64,000 nucleotides of DNA from NCBI RefSeq assembly GCF_001189295.1, contig NZ_CP012159.1, forward strand, positions 8,053,001 through 8,117,000, read 5' to 3'. Positions 42,931-51,143 of the stretch are shown here, one piece after another. The stretch's first letter is position 1. Each line of letters opens with the position of its first letter. This DNA comes from Chondromyces crocatus (GTDB taxonomy: Bacteria; Myxococcota_A; Polyangia; Polyangiales; Polyangiaceae). Under the pieces are notes generated by a model that was not told the origin of the DNA, made no database searches, and was given only the letters and a program-made list of their open reading frames with translations. The position numbers were made by a program, and so were the translations under genes.

Positions 42931-44460
42931 ATGGCCCAGGACACACGCAAAGATCCGCGAGCGAAGGTGCTGTCGATGACGGTGCGCTACAAGAGCGCAA
43001 CCGTCGACGAATTCATCGAACACCATGCGCAAGATGTGAGCCGCGGCGGCATTTTCATCAAGACGCCGTCGCCTTTCCCGCCCGGAACCCTGCTCAAGTT
43101 CGAGATACGCCTTCAGGACGAGCAGGCAGTCATCGCGGGCGTAGGACGGGTGGTCTGGAAGCGCGAGGCTGCGCAAGCAAACGAGTCTCTCCCCTCCGGC
43201 ATGGGGGTCAAATTCATCAAGATCGACGACAAGTCGAAGGCTCTGATCTCCAGAATCGTGGAGCAGAATCAGAACGCGGGCGCAGCCTTCGAGGCCGGCG
43301 GTGGCGAGCAGCGCAACACGCCGACGGGTGATGGCGAAGCCGAAGCGGACAAGTCGAGCGCTGACCAGGCGACGGCCGCGCGAAAATCTGACGCTCCCCC
43401 TGCCAAGGCAGGGGCAAAGCGTGCTTCGACCATGCTCGGGCTCGGCAGCATCGGCGCATCGGGCAAGGTGGAAGCCGTCACGATGTCGACGTCCGAGTCG
43501 ACGTCGGACGAGGGTGGCTCGTTCTTCCCCAAGACCGAGCCCGAGAAGGAGATGCCGCCGACCGAAGAGCGGACGATGATGAAGCAGGCCAAGGAGCTCC
43601 TGGCGCAGGCGCTCGCGGAAGCCGGCGCATCGCTGGAAGATCTTGGCTCCAAGGAAGAGCCGCTCATCGCGCCGGAGCCCAAGAAAGAGGAGCCGGCAGA
43701 AGCGAAAGCCGAGACCAAGATCGAGGCAGCTCCGAAGGAGGAGCCCGCAGCGGCGCCGAAGGATACCCCCAAAGAAGAGGCGCCAGAGGCGGCCCCGGCC
43801 AAGGTCGCCGAAGCCGACAAGAAAGAACCGGTCTCTGAGCCCAAGCCCAAGGCTGCCAAGTCGGCAGACAAGGAGGCTGCGCGGACCGACAAGCCGTCGG
43901 AGAAGAAGCCAAGCCGTGACGAGGTGAAGACGGTCGATGAGCGACCGAAGCGTACAGGCGCGGCCAAACAGAGGACCGAAGAACGCGCTGCAGCGGCGAA
44001 GCCCGCACTTGCGGCAGCACACGAGGAAGAGAGCGGAGGCTCCGGAAAGATCATCGCTTTCGTGGTGATCGCCGCGGCCATCGTGGGTGCCATTCTGTAC
44101 TTCACCCAGAAAGACGAGGCTCCGCCCGCGCCACCAGCTCCGGCAACGACGCAGCCGGCTGAGGCTACCCCGCCGCCGGCCCCGAAGCCGGAACCGACGC
44201 CTGCGCCCACGGAGAATGTCGTTCCTGCGTCGAGTGCAGCCGTGGAGCCCACAGCGGCTCCCAGCGCCACCGCCCCCGCAGTGTCGGCAAGTGCCGAGCC
44301 TGCGGCCGCACCAAGCGCAGCGCCAACGGCATCTGCAGTGAAGGCACAGCCATCGGCCGAACCCAAGCCGACTCCCACCGTCCAGGCTCCGGCGCCCAAG
44401 CCACCGACTCCCAAACCGCCGGCTCCGGCTCCCAAGCCCAAGGATGATGACGTCTACTGA
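42931..44460 (+). CDS. PilZ-domain protein with transmembrane segment and Pro/Ala-rich tail
   Basis: A 509-residue protein. Residues 5-110 form a PilZ-like domain of the myxobacterial type (ARVDRAKVL-like RAKVLSMTVRYKS, then DVSRGGIFIKT, FEIRLQ, GVGRVVWKRE and GMGVKFIKID). Residues 115-365 are Lys/Glu/Ala-rich. A single membrane helix KIIAFVVIAAAIVGAILYF lies at about 372-390, followed by a TonB-like Pro/Ala/Lys-rich extracytoplasmic tail. The ATG at 42931 was chosen because the PilZ domain starts there; 40 upstream codons are unlikely, and GGAG lies 10 bases before it. It looks like a receptor that couples a cytoplasmic signal to the envelope. Function is not known. Confidence 0.8.
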   Translation: MAQDTRKDPRAKVLSMTVRYKSATVDEFIEHHAQDVSRGGIFIKTPSPFPPGTLLKFEIRLQDEQAVIAGVGRVVWKREAAQANESLPSGMGVKFIKIDDKSKALISRIVEQNQNAGAAFEAGGGEQRNTPTGDGEAEADKSSADQATAARKSDAPPAKAGAKRASTMLGLGSIGASGKVEAVTMSTSESTSDEGGSFFPKTEPEKEMPPTEERTMMKQAKELLAQALAEAGASLEDLGSKEEPLIAPEPKKEEPAEAKAETKIEAAPKEEPAAAPKDTPKEEAPEAAPAKVAEADKKEPVSEPKPKAAKSADKEAARTDKPSEKKPSRDEVKTVDERPKRTGAAKQRTEERAAAAKPALAAAHEEESGGSGKIIAFVVIAAAIVGAILYFTQKDEAPPAPPAPATTQPAEATPPPAPKPEPTPAPTENVVPASSAAVEPTAAPSATAPAVSASAEPAAAPSAAPTASAVKAQPSAEPKPTPTVQAPAPKPPTPKPPAPAPKPKDDDVY

Positions 44461-44561
44461 TCGACGTGACGCGGACGTCTCACGATCGCTCTAAGCACTC
44501 TCCTCATCCTCGTCCTCAGCGCGCATTGCCGCGGGCTTCAAGCCGCCTATAGTCGAGCGTC

Positions 44562-45545
44562 ATGATCGGCGCCCCCGACCCTACCGCGGACCGGGAGTCC
44601 ATGCCGTCTGGTCCGCATCAAACCGCTACGGCGGAGACGGTGCTCGACTCGCGGCGTCCGGACGTCCCTGCAGCGGTAAGACCAGAAAGTCGCCGCTCCA
44701 GGCTCCCCGCAGCCGCACTCTTCTCGTCCTTGGGCCTCTTCAGCGTCATCGCCATCGTCTCGACCGCGGTGGCGCTGCGCCCCACTTCGGCGATCGTGGC
44801 CCTGGAAGAAGGAGCCTCCGCCAGCAGCTCGAACGAAGAGCCCACCTCCGCTTCTGGCGAAGAGAAAGCGCCAGAGGAGGAGCCCCCTCCCGCGCCCCCA
44901 CCACGCACGACAGCCACACCAGAGGAGCTCATTGCAGCCCAAGCGGAGGGTGTCCCAGCCTTGGCTGCCCTCGTGAGCAAGTACCCAACCGATGCAGAAG
45001 CACTTCGGGTGCTCGCCCTCGCGCAAGGGCGTGACCGAAACAGCTTGGTGGAGGCGGTCGCTTCCGTGAAACGCTTGCTGGAGATTGCCCCCACCCAGTC
45101 GGCCAACACAGAGCTTCGACCCCTCCTGCTACGTGCAGCCAACGCCACCCCCGATCTCGCTGCGGCGGCGTTCGATGTACTCGCGAGACGGATGGGCAGC
45201 CACGGGCCGGACCTGCTCTACGAGATCACCATCAACCCTGGAATGGGGAAACACCCCGTGGAGCGTGCTGGCACGCTGCTCGCCGAGGAAGCGGTGAGGA
45301 AGCTCGCCTCTCCTGCACTCCTGGTCGCCGACGATCTACGGCGCCTGAAAAAATGCCCAACGAAGCCGCTGCTCGAGAGAGCGCGTCAGCACGGCGACGC
45401 GCGCGCTCTCCACTATCTCAACCCGATCAAACGACCGGTGAAATGCGGGTTCTTGAGCCTGAAGCGATGCACGCAGTGCCCCTCTGTCTATGCCGAGGCC
45501 GTCGCAGCGATTCAGGAGATCGAGCAGCGTCGCGAGCCGCAGTAA
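44562..45545 (+). CDS. Membrane-anchored protein of unknown function
   Basis: A 327-residue protein with a 47-residue cytoplasmic lead, one membrane helix (AAALFSSLGLFSVIAIVSTAVAL, about 50-72) and an acidic Ser/Glu/Pro linker. From about residue 118 a helical domain follows, with two helical repeats (PALAALVSKYPTDAEALRVLALA and NTELRPLLLRAANATPDLAAAAFDVLA), then a Cys-containing end (CGFLSLKRCTQCPSVYAEA). The architecture resembles the preceding PilZ-membrane protein in its anchor and Pro-rich linker, but the domain differs. I do not recognise it; the repeats could be HEAT- or TPR-like. It lies 101 bp after the PilZ gene on the same strand. Confidence 0.68.
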   Translation: MIGAPDPTADRESMPSGPHQTATAETVLDSRRPDVPAAVRPESRRSRLPAAALFSSLGLFSVIAIVSTAVALRPTSAIVALEEGASASSSNEEPTSASGEEKAPEEEPPPAPPPRTTATPEELIAAQAEGVPALAALVSKYPTDAEALRVLALAQGRDRNSLVEAVASVKRLLEIAPTQSANTELRPLLLRAANATPDLAAAAFDVLARRMGSHGPDLLYEITINPGMGKHPVERAGTLLAEEAVRKLASPALLVADDLRRLKKCPTKPLLERARQHGDARALHYLNPIKRPVKCGFLSLKRCTQCPSVYAEAVAAIQEIEQRREPQ

Positions 45546-45635
45546 GCCGACAGCAGCAGGAGGACATTCTCCTCGCAGCCCCAGGGCGGTGCCACCATCT
45601 CCATCAACGGTGGTTAGGCTATCGCAGTCAAAATG

Positions 45636-45736
45636 GTGACGGCACACCGTCACAATAGAGAAGGCGACGCTCTCTCTACGATAGGGTGACTATCGTAGAG
45701 CCGCTTGTACTCGCTTCATCGAGTCTTCAAAGACTC
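45636..45736. repeat. Three consecutive perfect hairpins
   Basis: Within 100 bp lie a 7-bp stem (45636-45642 with 45647-45653, loop CACA), an 11-bp perfect stem with a GGTGA loop (45674-45684 with 45690-45700), and a 6-bp stem (45721-45726 with 45731-45736, loop TCAA). They lie between the stop at 45545 and the 3' end of the minus-strand tRNA-Val. They could end both transcripts or belong to a small RNA or palindromic element. No long T run follows any of them. Confidence 0.6.
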
Positions 45737-45758
45737 GGCAGCAAGCTCCGTAGCATGG

Positions 45759-45830
45759 TGGGCGCAGCAAGATTCGAACTTGCGACTTCATCCGTGTGAA
45801 GGATGCACTCTACCGCTGAGTTATGCGCCC
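45759..45830 (-). tRNA. tRNA-Val (anticodon CAC)
   Basis: Reading the minus strand, the acceptor GGGCGCA pairs with TGCGCCC. The D arm contains ACTCAGCGGTAGAGT. The anticodon stem is CATCC/GGATG around loop TTCACAC, giving anticodon CAC, and the T arm has GTTCGAATC. The discriminator A (45759) is followed by an encoded CCA at 45758-45756. The gene reads valine codon GUG, a heavily used codon at this GC content. Confidence 0.95.
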
Positions 45831-45863
45831 TGACGCTCTGTCCGCGTCGCTTCAGGTCCGGCG

Positions 45864-45892
45864 TTCTTAGCTGTTCGATCGCTCCTAGTCAA
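45864..45892 (-). promoter_or_regulatory. Probable promoter of tRNA-Val(CAC)
   Basis: On the minus strand TTGACT (45892-45887), a 17-base spacer and TAAGAA (45869-45864) would start transcription near 45857, about 27 bases before the tRNA. The -35 lies across the last codons and stop of the aminotransferase gene. Confidence 0.5.
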
Positions 45893-47084
45893 GCATCTCC
45901 ATGGTCGATCGGATCGCTGCGACGCCTGCCTCAATCTCGGCTTCATCACAGGCATAGGAGAGCCGCAGGTAACCCGGTGCTCCGAATGGTGTTCCAGGCA
46001 CTGTCGCCACATGGCCTTGTTCGAGGAGAAAATTGGCAAGATCGATGTCATCCCCGAGCGTTCGGCCCTGAAAGGAGCGGCCGATGACACCTCGAAAATC
46101 GGCGAACGCATAGAAGGCGCCTTCAGGTCTGCGACAGCGCACGCCTGATATCGCGTTCAACCCACGCACCATCACGTCGCGCCGCTTGGAAAACGCGTCA
46201 CGCATGGCATGAACCTCGACACGTGAGCCGCTGAGTGCCGCGACGGCCGCTGCCTGGGAAACAGCGGCAGCGTTGGTCGTACTCTGCCCCTGCACCACGT
46301 CCAGCGCCTTCGCCACCTCGAGGGGGGAGATGCTCCAGCCAATTCTCCAGCCTGTCATCGCGTAGGTCTTGCTCACCCCGTCGACGATGATGGTTCGAGG
46401 CGCAAGATCCTCGGCGATGGCTGGAAGCGCCACGTGGCGGAAACCGTCGTAAACCAGGTCACTATAAATCTCGTCCAGAATGATCCAGCAGTCGTGGCGC
46501 CTCAGGACTTCCGCGAGGCAAGTAAGTTGCTCCGCGGAATAGGCAGCGCCTGTCGGGTTGGACGGGGAGCACAGGATGATCGCCTTCACTTGAGGTGTCA
46601 GCGCTGCGCTCAGTGCCGCCGGGGTCAGCAAAAACCCCTGCTCCTCTGTGGTCTCGACGATGCGCGGGGATGCCCCAACGAGGCGCACCTGCTCCGGATA
46701 ACTGACCCAGTAAGGCGCAGGGATGACAACCTCGTCCCCTGGTTCGAACAGGGCCATCGCCAGGTTGAACAGCGCATGCTTCGCGCCGCAGCTCACGGTC
46801 ACCTGGCTGGGTTGTGGCTTCCATCCCCGGTGGCGCTCCGTGGCGGCACAGATCGCGGCCTTCAGCTCCGCGGTCCCCGTCACCGGCGTGTAGTGCGTTG
46901 CCCCCGCATCCAGCGCGGCCTTCGCTGCCTCGCAAATGTGGCTTGGAGTGGCAAAGTCGGGCTCCCCGACACTGAAGGAAAACACCTTGTGACCTTCGCC
47001 TCGGAGCCTGGCGGCTTTGGCAGCCATCGCGAGCGTGGCGCTGGGAGCAACCGAGGAAAGACGTTCCGACAGCTTCCTGGGCAT
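45885..47084 (-). CDS. Aspartate aminotransferase-like PLP enzyme (class I/II)
   Basis: A 399-residue fold-type I aminotransferase of the AAT-Ib group. Landmarks are FSVGEPDFATP, the glycine-rich THYTPVTGTAELKAAI, SCGAKHALFNL, the Asn in CSPSNPTGA, ILDEIYSDLVYD with the pyridoxal-ring Asp, the Schiff-base Lys in IVDGVSKTYAMTGWRIGW, and the substrate Arg in YLRLSYACDE. It probably transfers amino groups between aspartate and 2-oxoglutarate, possibly also prephenate. The ATG at 47084 was chosen because the family begins there (MPRKLSERLSSVAPSATL); a frame extending 36 codons upstream is not conserved-looking. It is the last gene of the minus-strand block after mlaD, 180 bp away. Confidence 0.9.
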   Translation of the reverse strand: MPRKLSERLSSVAPSATLAMAAKAARLRGEGHKVFSFSVGEPDFATPSHICEAAKAALDAGATHYTPVTGTAELKAAICAATERHRGWKPQPSQVTVSCGAKHALFNLAMALFEPGDEVVIPAPYWVSYPEQVRLVGASPRIVETTEEQGFLLTPAALSAALTPQVKAIILCSPSNPTGAAYSAEQLTCLAEVLRRHDCWIILDEIYSDLVYDGFRHVALPAIAEDLAPRTIIVDGVSKTYAMTGWRIGWSISPLEVAKALDVVQGQSTTNAAAVSQAAAVAALSGSRVEVHAMRDAFSKRRDVMVRGLNAISGVRCRRPEGAFYAFADFRGVIGRSFQGRTLGDDIDLANFLLEQGHVATVPGTPFGAPGYLRLSYACDEAEIEAGVAAIRSTMEMLD

Positions 47085-47264
47085 GGGCCATTTGGGATAG
47101 GCGGGGAGGCCGATGGAAGCAAGGAAACATCCTCTACTCTCACTGCCAGGAGAGCGTAGGTTCGCAGAGCGTGGGCGGAACCCGAGGGCCACTGCGTACG
47201 CGACGGTTACCAGGCCGTGGCCTCCTTGATCCGCCGAAGACTGCGCGGACAGAGCCGTACGACC

Positions 47265-48380
47265 TCACTCTTTCGTCGCAGAAGCGTCGACTGCGGGCTT
47301 TGGCTCAGGAGCCTTCTCGTCCTGCTTGATCGAGTAGCGTACCAGCGCGCGGAGGACGTCATTCCGCTGCACGTTACCAAGCAGCACTTTGAGATCCTCG
47401 TAGATCGAGGGATCCACGAGCAGCGCTCCGAGTGTGCCTTTCCCCGCACGAACATCGCGCGTGATGCTGCGAAGATCAGCAGTGATCGCCGTCACGTTGG
47501 AGAGCGCTTCGGCGCTATCCCCCTTGCCGCCGAACAGCACATCATGAGCGAAGCTGTCGCTCTCGCGGATGCCTCGAAGCGTGAGTCCAACCTCTTCGGC
47601 AGCTCGACCGAACTGTTGGATCTCCTTCTGAGGCCCTGCGCCATAGATCATATCGTGAGCAAAACCTGGCCCTGATTGCACGCGAGCGACGACCGCACGC
47701 ACATCGCGTAGCGTGAGAGACAGCTCGGTACCTGCTCGTTCGAGACTCGTCACCGCCCGAGAGATGCGCTCCGCTTCATCAGGGCTGGCGAGCAACCGGT
47801 TCGCATACCCTTCCCCTTGCGCCACGTGACCGAGAACTCGATTCATCGAAGCGACCGCGGCTCGAAGATCGTCGTGCAGTCGCTCATCCGCGAGGCTCGC
47901 CGATGCCCGCTCGATGTTACCCAGCGCGCTCTCGGCCTTCACCGCAAGCTCACCAACGGCACCGAGCATATCTTTGGGCACCTCTGCCTGAATCTCGCTT
48001 CCAGGGGGCAAGCCTTCTGCCGATTCCCCCTTCGAAAGCTCGATCATCTTGTCGCCGAGCAGACCTTTGGTAGCGATCTTGACCGTGCTGTCCTTGCGGA
48101 TACGGCCAGCTTCACTCTCGACGATCTTCAGCGTCACGTAGATGGTCGCATCACGCGCATCTGTTCCGTAACCGACCTTCGATACGTGGCCCACGTCGAT
48201 GCCGCCCATACGGACCGGAGCACCGGCTTTCAGCCCTTGCACGTCCGCGAACTGCGAGTGGAACTCCACTGACGGATTGAACAGCCGCCGCTCGTCACCG
48301 ATGAGAAAGATGACCAGAGCCGCAAAAAACAGCCCCGCCAGCACGAAAATCCCGACCTTGAGCTCGCGTGAGCGTCTCAT
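47265..48380 (-). CDS. mlaD: MlaD/MCE-family phospholipid transport protein
   Basis: A 371-residue inner-membrane protein with one N-terminal membrane helix (VGIFVLAGLFFAALVIFLIG, about 9-28) and an MCE domain (about 38-115) with the landmarks FADVQGLKAGAPVRMGGIDVGHVSKV and TKGLLGDKMIELSKG. A long helical, coiled-coil C-terminus of 230 residues follows, longer than E. coli MlaD (183 in total) and like the extended MCE proteins of deltaproteobacteria. It should form a hexameric ring that carries lipids between inner and outer membranes. It lies 33 bp after mlaF. Neither an mlaE permease nor mlaB or mlaC lies nearby. Confidence 0.9.
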   Translation of the reverse strand: MRRSRELKVGIFVLAGLFFAALVIFLIGDERRLFNPSVEFHSQFADVQGLKAGAPVRMGGIDVGHVSKVGYGTDARDATIYVTLKIVESEAGRIRKDSTVKIATKGLLGDKMIELSKGESAEGLPPGSEIQAEVPKDMLGAVGELAVKAESALGNIERASASLADERLHDDLRAAVASMNRVLGHVAQGEGYANRLLASPDEAERISRAVTSLERAGTELSLTLRDVRAVVARVQSGPGFAHDMIYGAGPQKEIQQFGRAAEEVGLTLRGIRESDSFAHDVLFGGKGDSAEALSNVTAITADLRSITRDVRAGKGTLGALLVDPSIYEDLKVLLGNVQRNDVLRALVRYSIKQDEKAPEPKPAVDASATKE

Positions 48381-48413
48381 CGTTCCCCATCTTGCGCGAT
48401 TCCACCCAAGCCG

Positions 48414-49193
48414 TCACGCACGGAGAAGAGTCTCCACATCCTCTGTCACGGGCGCCGTCCCGTTGATGAAGTCGGCAACCCTTGGATCTTTGGAACGGCT
48501 GAAGTCGTCCGGTGTGCCGACGGCGATGATTTCACCGCGAACGACCATCGCCATGCGATCAGAGATGGAGAAAGCGCTCTTCATGTCGTGGGTCACAACA
48601 ATGCTCGTCACGTTCAACGCCTTCTTCAGGCCGCGGATCAGATGGTTGATCCGCTCGGTGTTGATCGGATCGAGCCCCGTCGTCGGCTCGTCATAGAGCA
48701 GGACCTCTGGCTGGACCGCGATCGCTCGCGCGAGTCCCACGCGCTTCTTCATCCCGCCCGACAGGTCTGCCGGGCGCATCGCCTCGATCTTGGGAAGCCC
48801 GACGAGAGACAGTGCCCAGTCGACCCGCTCCGCGATCTGTTGCTCGGACATGGTGTCGCGAAAGTGCTCCCGCAGGCCGTACGCCACGTTCTCCCCCACA
48901 GAGATCGAGTCGAACAAGGCGCCGCCTTGAAAGAGCATGGCGATGCGCCGTCGAACGCCTCCGATCTCTCGCTCCGACATCCTGGTGATCTCCTCACCAT
49001 GGAAGGAGACTGAGCCTCCATCGACGTCGAGCAGGCGAATGAGCAATTTGAGCATCACGCTCTTGCCCACTCCGGAGCCACCCATCACCGTCAGCGTCTC
49101 GCCAGGAAAAATATCCAGGTTGAGATCTCGGTAGATGGTCTTGGGGCCGAAGGCCTTGCGGACATGGGAGAACCGGATCAGCGGCTCGGCCAC
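48414..49193 (-). CDS. mlaF: ABC transporter ATPase, MlaF type
   Basis: A 259-residue ABC ATPase. Walker A is MGGSGVGKSVMLK, the Q-loop region has FQGGALFDSISVGENVAYGL, the signature is DLSGGMKKRVGLARAI, Walker B is LLYDEPTTGLDP, and the H-loop is IVVTHDMKSA. The ALFDSISVGENV and LSGGMKKRV sequences are the usual MlaF/Ttg2A version. The C-terminal extension RSKDPRVADFINGTAPV resembles the MlaF tail that docks on its partner subunit. It would energise phospholipid movement with MlaD. The stop of recJ lies 59 bp upstream and mlaD 33 bp downstream. Confidence 0.92.
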   Translation of the reverse strand: MAEPLIRFSHVRKAFGPKTIYRDLNLDIFPGETLTVMGGSGVGKSVMLKLLIRLLDVDGGSVSFHGEEITRMSEREIGGVRRRIAMLFQGGALFDSISVGENVAYGLREHFRDTMSEQQIAERVDWALSLVGLPKIEAMRPADLSGGMKKRVGLARAIAVQPEVLLYDEPTTGLDPINTERINHLIRGLKKALNVTSIVVTHDMKSAFSISDRMAMVVRGEIIAVGTPDDFSRSKDPRVADFINGTAPVTEDVETLLRA

Positions 49194-49252
49194 GTCGAAA
49201 ACCTATCATGAGCGTGATTCATTTCGGAACCCTCGGCTGGAGCGGGAGCACG

Positions 49253-51040
49253 TCAAACGCAGGGCGACAACCGCTCGATGCGGAGCTCGACCGCATTCCC
49301 CCCGCGCCACGTATCTCTGCGAAGGCGCCCGACCACCATCGCGCGTTTGCCTGCGAGCCGTGGCGCCAGCTCGCCGAGTTCTGGACCGAACGCGCTGAGT
49401 TCGCGTCCCTGCATTCTCAGTTCCAGTTTCAGATGGCCCTTCAGTGCGCGCGCAGCATGTATCGTTACATCGGAGAGGAGCACACTCGAAGCACGATTGC
49501 GCTCCCCGCAGGGCTCCAGCCGCTCGAGATCGGCGGTCACGGCTGCGGGATCATCCCGCTCATCCAACCTGACGGAAGCTTCGACTTCAGGGGAGGAGGA
49601 GGGGCTACCAAGAGCGCTCCAAGCAGCGCACCAGGATGCACGCAAAGCCTCGATCCGCTCAGCGCGCACCTCGACACCAGCTGCGGCTTGATGCCCTCCG
49701 AAGCCAACCAGCACGTCTCTGCAGCGTGTCAGAGCGTCATGCAATCTCGCGCCAGCCGGACCGCGCACGGAACCGCGCCCCGAGTTCCCCTCGAGACCGA
49801 TCACGATCGTGGGCTTACCAAGCCGTGAGGCGATGCGACCTGCCACGATTCCGACGACACCAGGATGCCAGTCCTCACGAGCGAGAACGATACCCGGCTC
49901 CGTCGCGTACTTGCCGTCCTCGATCTCTGCGAGAGCAGCAGACATCATTTCTTCCTGAATGGCTCGCCTCTGGATCTGGAGTTGCTCGATGGAGGCGGCC
50001 AAGGCGGAGGCCGAGATGGCGTTCTGCGCCAGCAGAAGCTCCAGCGCAACATCGGGGGTTCCCAGACGTCCTGGCGCGTTGAGACGTGGCGCAATCCGGA
50101 ACGCCACATCCTCGGCATTCAACCCGTTCCCGAGATCCAGGTTCGCCACCCCCGCAAGCGCACGGAGGCCAGGCCGACCACCACCTTGAAGCACGGTCAA
50201 TCCAGCTCGAACCAGCGCGCGGTTATCCCCGTCGAGTGGAGCCACATCTGCGATGGTTCCAATCGCGACCAGATCCAGAAAAGGCCTCACATCCAGCGCA
50301 GATCCGAGAATCTTGCGCACAGCCGCGCCGATCGACAGGGCCAGCCCACACGAAGCCAGCCCTTTGTAGGGAAAGCGACACTCCGGTCGATGCGGATTCA
50401 GAAATGCCACCACCGGCAGCGGCTCAGCCGGCACGAGATGATGATCAATCACGATGCAGTCGATCCCGCTGGCTTGTGCCACACGCAGTCGTTCGTGATC
50501 ACTCGAACCACAGTCGCACGTGATGAGCAGCGATGGGTTGAGCGCACGCACACGCGCCAAGGCAGGCTCGGAGAGCCCGTAACTGCCTTCAGTACGAGTG
50601 GCTAGGAGGGGGATGACCTCGCCTCCGAGGGCGCGCAAGATGCCCGTCAGGATCGCCGTGGCCGTGATGCCGTCACAGTCGTAGTCACCGAAGACGACGA
50701 TCCGCTCTTTCTTCCGTACCGCACGCGCAATGCGCTCCGCACTCACCTCTCGATCGGCCATTCCCTCAGGAGGCGTGAGATGAGCCAGCCGTGGGTTGAG
50801 GAAACGCCGAGTCTCTTCGTCTGGCTTCCGACCCGCACGGTGGAGAATGTCAGCTACCGTGATCGACAGACCCAGCTCCCTGGCCAGCGCGATGGCCTCA
50901 GGGGATGCAGCCCCCGGGTCAGTCAGCGGCGCAGCGCTCCACACAGGTCCTATCCCAGCGGTCTCCCTGGCAGGGAGGGATCGCTCGGCGCGCACCTGCC
51001 ATGAGGTCGCTCTACCCGCTCGAGCAGCGGCATCAGGCAT
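49253..51040 (-). CDS. recJ: Single-stranded-DNA-specific exonuclease RecJ
   Basis: A 595-residue 5'-3' exonuclease for recombination and mismatch repair. It has the DHH phosphoesterase motifs VVFGDYDCDGITATAIL, LLITCDCGSSDHE, VIDHHLVPAE and GTIADVAPLDGDNRALV; the DHHA1 part RIAPRLNAPGRLG, REDWHPGVVGIVAGR and VGFGGHQAAAG; and a C-terminal OB domain. Length is normal (E. coli 577). It lies 103 bp after secF on the same strand, the secD-secF-recJ order found in several bacterial groups. Confidence 0.94.
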   Translation of the reverse strand: MPDAAARAGRATSWQVRAERSLPARETAGIGPVWSAAPLTDPGAASPEAIALARELGLSITVADILHRAGRKPDEETRRFLNPRLAHLTPPEGMADREVSAERIARAVRKKERIVVFGDYDCDGITATAILTGILRALGGEVIPLLATRTEGSYGLSEPALARVRALNPSLLITCDCGSSDHERLRVAQASGIDCIVIDHHLVPAEPLPVVAFLNPHRPECRFPYKGLASCGLALSIGAAVRKILGSALDVRPFLDLVAIGTIADVAPLDGDNRALVRAGLTVLQGGGRPGLRALAGVANLDLGNGLNAEDVAFRIAPRLNAPGRLGTPDVALELLLAQNAISASALAASIEQLQIQRRAIQEEMMSAALAEIEDGKYATEPGIVLAREDWHPGVVGIVAGRIASRLGKPTIVIGLEGNSGRGSVRGPAGARLHDALTRCRDVLVGFGGHQAAAGVEVRAERIEALRASWCAAWSALGSPSSSPEVEASVRLDERDDPAAVTADLERLEPCGERNRASSVLLSDVTIHAARALKGHLKLELRMQGRELSAFGPELGELAPRLAGKRAMVVGRLRRDTWRGGNAVELRIERLSPCV

Positions 51041-51143
51041 TGAGTGGCAAGTACACTGGCGTGGCCGTGGAGTCTACAGGCCACGCACAGTCGAAAAACG
51101 CGGAGATCGGGGGAACACTGCTCACGCACGAAGCAACGGTCAC

